This document shows positions 61,565 to 64,000 of a stretch of 64,000 nt of DNA, piece after piece. The position numbers and the translations under genes are program-made. This DNA comes from JAILLW01 sp045640525. Its GTDB lineage: Bacteria > Bacillota > Clostridia > Lachnospirales > Lachnospiraceae. Location: positions 17,576-81,575 of the forward strand of contig JAZUFE010000028.1 of the NCBI GenBank assembly GCA_045640525.1, read 5' to 3'. The notes under the pieces are model-generated. The model saw only the letters and a list, made by a program, of their open reading frames with translations. It made no database searches and was not told the DNA's origin. The number at the start of each line of letters is the position of its first letter. The stretch's first letter is position 1.

Positions 61565-62098
61565 ATGTTCAATAAATTTTTCCCTGACAAATATATTGAT
61601 TCAACATATCATATAGATTTCGATTCGCTCTATGCAGACGGGTATAGGGGGATAATATTCGATATCGATAATACGCTTGTTCCACACGGCGCCCCTGCAG
61701 ATGAGAGAAGCATAGCCTTGATTAATCATCTTAAGAATCTTGGGTATCGAGTGTTATTTTTATCCAACAATAAGGAACCGAGAGTGAAAATGTTCAACGA
61801 TGCGGTGGATTGCATGTATATTTATAAGGCCAATAAACCTTCGGTTTCGGGATATCGTCGTGCAATGGATATGATGCGAACCGACACGAAAACCACGCTT
61901 TTTGTGGGTGATCAGTTGTTTACGGATGTTTGGGGAGCCAGAAAAACAGGTATTTTTTCAATTTTGGTTCAGAAGATAGACTCCAAGGAGGAAATACAGA
62001 TAGTGTTGAAGCGCCGTTTGGAGTGGATAGTACTGAAATTCTATAAGCGTTATTGCAAGAAAAACGGATTGGAATATCCGATTAAGTCAAAAATATGA
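61565..62098 (+). CDS. yqeG: YqeG-family HAD phosphatase
   Basis: HAD-IIIA phosphatase of the YqeG/Gep4 group, related to phosphatidylglycerophosphate phosphatases. 177 residues. Motif I is FDIDNTLVPHG (D33, D35), motif II LFLSNNKE, motif III near the lysine in ANKPSVSGYRRA, and motif IV FVGDQLFTDVWGA. The ATG at 61565 has no ribosome site, and the nearest -10 box ends only 7 bases before it. An overlapping ATG at 61561 is out of frame and stops after four codons. The mRNA may thus be leaderless. It is followed by efp after about 100 bases. Confidence 0.9.
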   Translation: MFNKFFPDKYIDSTYHIDFDSLYADGYRGIIFDIDNTLVPHGAPADERSIALINHLKNLGYRVLFLSNNKEPRVKMFNDAVDCMYIYKANKPSVSGYRRAMDMMRTDTKTTLFVGDQLFTDVWGARKTGIFSILVQKIDSKEEIQIVLKRRLEWIVLKFYKRYCKKNGLEYPIKSKI

Positions 62099-62123
62099 GA
62101 AAACATTAAAATATGAATATTTT

Positions 62124-62154
62124 TTGCTTGAAATATAAGGAATGTTAGTATAAA
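62124..62154 (+). promoter_or_regulatory. Possible promoter of efp
   Basis: TATAAA at 62149-62154, with either TTGAAA (15-base spacing) or TTGCTT (19-base spacing) upstream. Neither spacing is ideal. Confidence 0.45.
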
Positions 62155-62200
62155 CTAGATGAGAATTATGTTGTTTTATATTTAGGAGGATAGTTTTTTT

Positions 62201-62758
62201 ATGATTTCTGCAGGTGATTTCAGAAATGGTATTACTATTGAATTGGAAGGTAGTGTTTACCAGATAGTAGAGTTCCAGCATGTTAAGCCGGGTAAAGGTG
62301 CAGCATTCGTTAGAACTAAGCTTAAGAACGTAATAAACGGCGGCGTAGTGGAAAAAACATTCAGACCTACTGAAAAATGTCCACAGGCACGTATTGATAG
62401 AAAAGATATGCAGTATCTTTATGCTGACGGAGAGTTGTTCAACTTCATGGATGTTGAAACATACGATCAGATCGCACTGAATACAGATACAGTTGGAGAT
62501 TCACTTAAGTTCGTTAAAGAAAACGAGATGGTTAAGGTATGTAGCTATAACGGATCGGTTTTCTCTATCGAGCCTCCTTTGTTCGTAGAATTGGAAATTA
62601 CTGATACAGAGCCCGGATTTAAGGGTGATACAGCTACAGGTGCTACTAAGCCTGCTACTGTTGAAACCGGCGCTCAGGTTGCAGTACCTCTTTTCGTAGA
62701 ATTGGGAGACAAGATTAAGATTGATACAAGAACAGGTGAATATCTTTCAAGAGTATAA
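62201..62758 (+). CDS. efp: Translation elongation factor P
   Basis: Relieves ribosomes stalled at polyproline stretches. 185 residues in three OB-like domains. The tip loop that enters the peptidyl-transferase centre is KPGKGAAF, with a lysine at position 32, the residue modified in many bacteria. Modification genes are not in this window. The ribosome site is AGGAGGA; codon use is biased as expected for an abundant factor. A strong terminator follows. Confidence 0.97.
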   Translation: MISAGDFRNGITIELEGSVYQIVEFQHVKPGKGAAFVRTKLKNVINGGVVEKTFRPTEKCPQARIDRKDMQYLYADGELFNFMDVETYDQIALNTDTVGDSLKFVKENEMVKVCSYNGSVFSIEPPLFVELEITDTEPGFKGDTATGATKPATVETGAQVAVPLFVELGDKIKIDTRTGEYLSRV

Positions 62759-62786
62759 TCTTTAATCAATAGTTAATAAGACTTGC

Positions 62787-62815
62787 AAGGCAACGATGAA
62801 ATCGTTGCCTTTTTT
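62787..62815 (+). terminator. Rho-independent terminator after efp
   Basis: An 11-bp perfect stem (AAGGCAACGAT/ATCGTTGCCTT) with a 3-base loop, in a T tract. Confidence 0.93.
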
Positions 62816-62916
62816 GTTATGACAATGAGTCGAGCGCACAATCATGCCTGCATGAGATTGTGCATTCGACGAATGTTAATCAATCGAGCTTGCTCGATTT
62901 GTTATGACAATGTGTC
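62813..62916. repeat. Intergenic repeat element with two hairpins between direct repeats
   Basis: A 19-base direct repeat starting TTTGTTATGACAATG occurs at 62813-62831 and 62898-62916 with one mismatch. Between the copies lie an imperfect hairpin of outer GTCGA/TCGAC and inner GCACAATC/GATTGTGC plus ATGC/GCAT (62829-62870), and a palindrome AATCGAGC-TT-GCTCGATT (62882-62899). No open frame is supported. The rest of the gap to 62979 shows no further feature. Confidence 0.8.
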
Positions 62917-62979
62917 AGAACAGTTGCATTACCATCAGGAATCAGGACTTGCGCTAATTTAATCTTGAAAGGAAAAAAT

Positions 62980-63864
62980 ATGGATTTTATTGATTTTACT
63001 AAAATGATGGTATGTAAGGTACAACTTTATATGGGAAGCGATTATGAAGTAACGGAAAGAAGCGTCACTAAGAACAATTCCGTAACGCTGACGGGCATTA
63101 TGGCTAAGCATAAGGATGCGAAAGCATATCCGACCATATATGTTGATGATATTTATGATTCTTCGCTTGAAGAAAAGGATGTGGATTATCTGGCGATGAA
63201 GATGGCTCAAAGTTTGGCCAATTCGAAAATAGACGAAGAAGAATGTCTGCAGGATTTCACCGGTTTTGAAACTGCGGGCAAATCGATATTTTTAAAGGTG
63301 ATAAACGCAGAAAAGAATAAAGAACTGCTTCAGGATGTCCCGTACAGAAGATTTCATAATCTTGCGATAGTATATTACTATTCGGTTAATGAGAAGACAT
63401 CATCCGGTATTGCTACAGTATTGGTCAATAATGAGTTCATTAAGAAATGGGAAGTAGATGAGAACACGCTTTATGAGACAGCCATGGACAATATTAAAGC
63501 CAAATGCCCGCCGAGTATCAGCTCGATGTACGAAACATTGGAAAAACTCGGCGCGAATACCGTGCCGGATAAGAAGGCTCCTATGTATGTAATATGCAAC
63601 GAAAAGCAATTGTTCGGAGCAAGGGCTATAATAGATTTGGAATTTTTGCATCAGGTGTCCGAAAATATCGGTTGCGGTTTCTATATTCTTCCAAGTTCGA
63701 TTCACGAATTGATAATTATCCCGGAGACAATTGATACATGTGCCAAAGATTTGGTGGCCATGGTTACGGAAATCAATCTAACGGAGGTTTCGGCCGAAGA
63801 AATGTTGGCGGATTCCGTATATTTTTACAATCAGAACGAACATAAAGTACTTTGGCTGGCATAG
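62980..63864 (+). CDS. DUF5688-like protein
   Basis: Matches from memory the pattern of the DUF5688 family, common in Lachnospiraceae and of unknown function. 294 residues from ATG 62980, preferred because AAAGGA precedes it. There is no signal peptide or membrane helix, so it is probably cytoplasmic. Segments that recall the family are KNNSVTLTGIMA, PTIYVDDIYD, VPYRRFHNLAIVYYYSV and FYILPSSIHELIIIPE. Members often occur in several copies per genome. Nothing here points to a biochemical role. Confidence 0.75.
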   Translation: MDFIDFTKMMVCKVQLYMGSDYEVTERSVTKNNSVTLTGIMAKHKDAKAYPTIYVDDIYDSSLEEKDVDYLAMKMAQSLANSKIDEEECLQDFTGFETAGKSIFLKVINAEKNKELLQDVPYRRFHNLAIVYYYSVNEKTSSGIATVLVNNEFIKKWEVDENTLYETAMDNIKAKCPPSISSMYETLEKLGANTVPDKKAPMYVICNEKQLFGARAIIDLEFLHQVSENIGCGFYILPSSIHELIIIPETIDTCAKDLVAMVTEINLTEVSAEEMLADSVYFYNQNEHKVLWLA

Positions 63865-63894
63865 AGTAAAATAATAGTTGGCAAAAATAAATAT

Positions 63895-63917
63895 GGGAAG
63901 AGGAAAAACCCCTTCCC
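63895..63917. other. Hairpin without T tract after the DUF5688-like gene
   Basis: GGGAAGAGG/CCCCTTCCC, one mismatch, with an A5 loop. It lies about 60 bases before the next gene; it could be a weak terminator or a leader structure. Confidence 0.45.
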
Positions 63918-63977
63918 AAACATACAGATAAATCTTAGTATTTAATTTGCGACAAAAAAGTACAAGGAGATATCTGT

Positions 63978-64000
63978 ATGTCAACTATGTTAAATGAAGA
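63978..64000 (+). CDS. Start of a further gene (cut by window end)
   Basis: An ATG at 63978 follows AAGGAGA at 63964-63970 with 7 bases between. Only MSTMLNE is visible, too little to identify. Confidence 0.6.

Overview
The window looks like a chromosomal stretch of a low-GC Gram-positive anaerobe of the class Clostridia, most likely family Lachnospiraceae (Butyrivibrio/Roseburia-like). The case rests on gene content: a HemZ-type coproporphyrinogen dehydrogenase, a YesM/YesN system beside an LplA/LplB/YtcP-type sugar transporter, a fused SecDF, a DUF5688-like protein, a PASTA-domain kinase, and strong AGGAGG ribosome sites with frequent GTG and TTG starts. The genus cannot be fixed from the sequence alone. 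Gene density is high and almost everything reads on the + strand.

Layout. 1-10.5 kb is a carbohydrate-uptake locus: the 5' end of a divergent AraC-type regulator, a YesM/YesN two-component system, a lipoprotein-dependent sugar ABC transporter (binding protein and two permeases, with no ATPase in the locus), a xylulokinase and a sugar isomerase of the L-fucose/L-arabinose isomerase fold. 10.6-16.6 kb holds a MATE exporter, a membrane acyltransferase, ybeY, groES-groEL under a CIRCE operator, an intergenic tandem repeat and a divergent QueD-like protein with a zinc ribbon. 16.7-29.2 kb holds rel, an MBL hydrolase, hemZ, nhaC, a CorC/CNNM-type protein, secDF, recJ and a 1-phosphofructokinase. 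29.6-40.8 kb is the conserved block murE-priA-def-fmt-rsmB-rlmN-stp-prkC-rsgA. 

At 40.8-41.7 kb the block is broken by two gene remnants: the C-terminal end of an ArsR-type sugar regulator and a frameshifted piece of a sugar-binding protein. A phosphate module (Na/Pi cotransporter, PhoB-like regulator, PhoR-like kinase) follows to 45.7 kb. 45.9-55.5 kb returns to housekeeping: ychF, lgt, then a reduced division and cell-wall cluster (mraZ-rsmH-ftsL-pbp-ftsW-ftsQ-ftsZ) without mraY, murD or murG. 55.6-64 kb holds nrdR, a five-gene oligopeptide/nickel-type ABC transporter, a small unknown protein behind what looks like a sigma-D (flagellar) promoter, a yqeG phosphatase that may be translated from a leaderless mRNA, efp, an intergenic repeat element, a DUF5688-like gene and the first codons of another gene.

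How it works together. The left end senses and imports a plant-type oligosaccharide and feeds pentose (by inference) through isomerase and kinase into the pentose-phosphate pathway. The centre and right supply stress response, translation, replication restart, wall synthesis and division. The most interesting items are the sigma-D promoter in front of an undescribed 127-residue protein, the promoter buried in a terminator stem that places the yqeG start codon at the predicted +1, the QueD-like protein lacking the usual catalytic cysteine, the decayed sugar locus at the synteny break, and two intergenic repeat elements.
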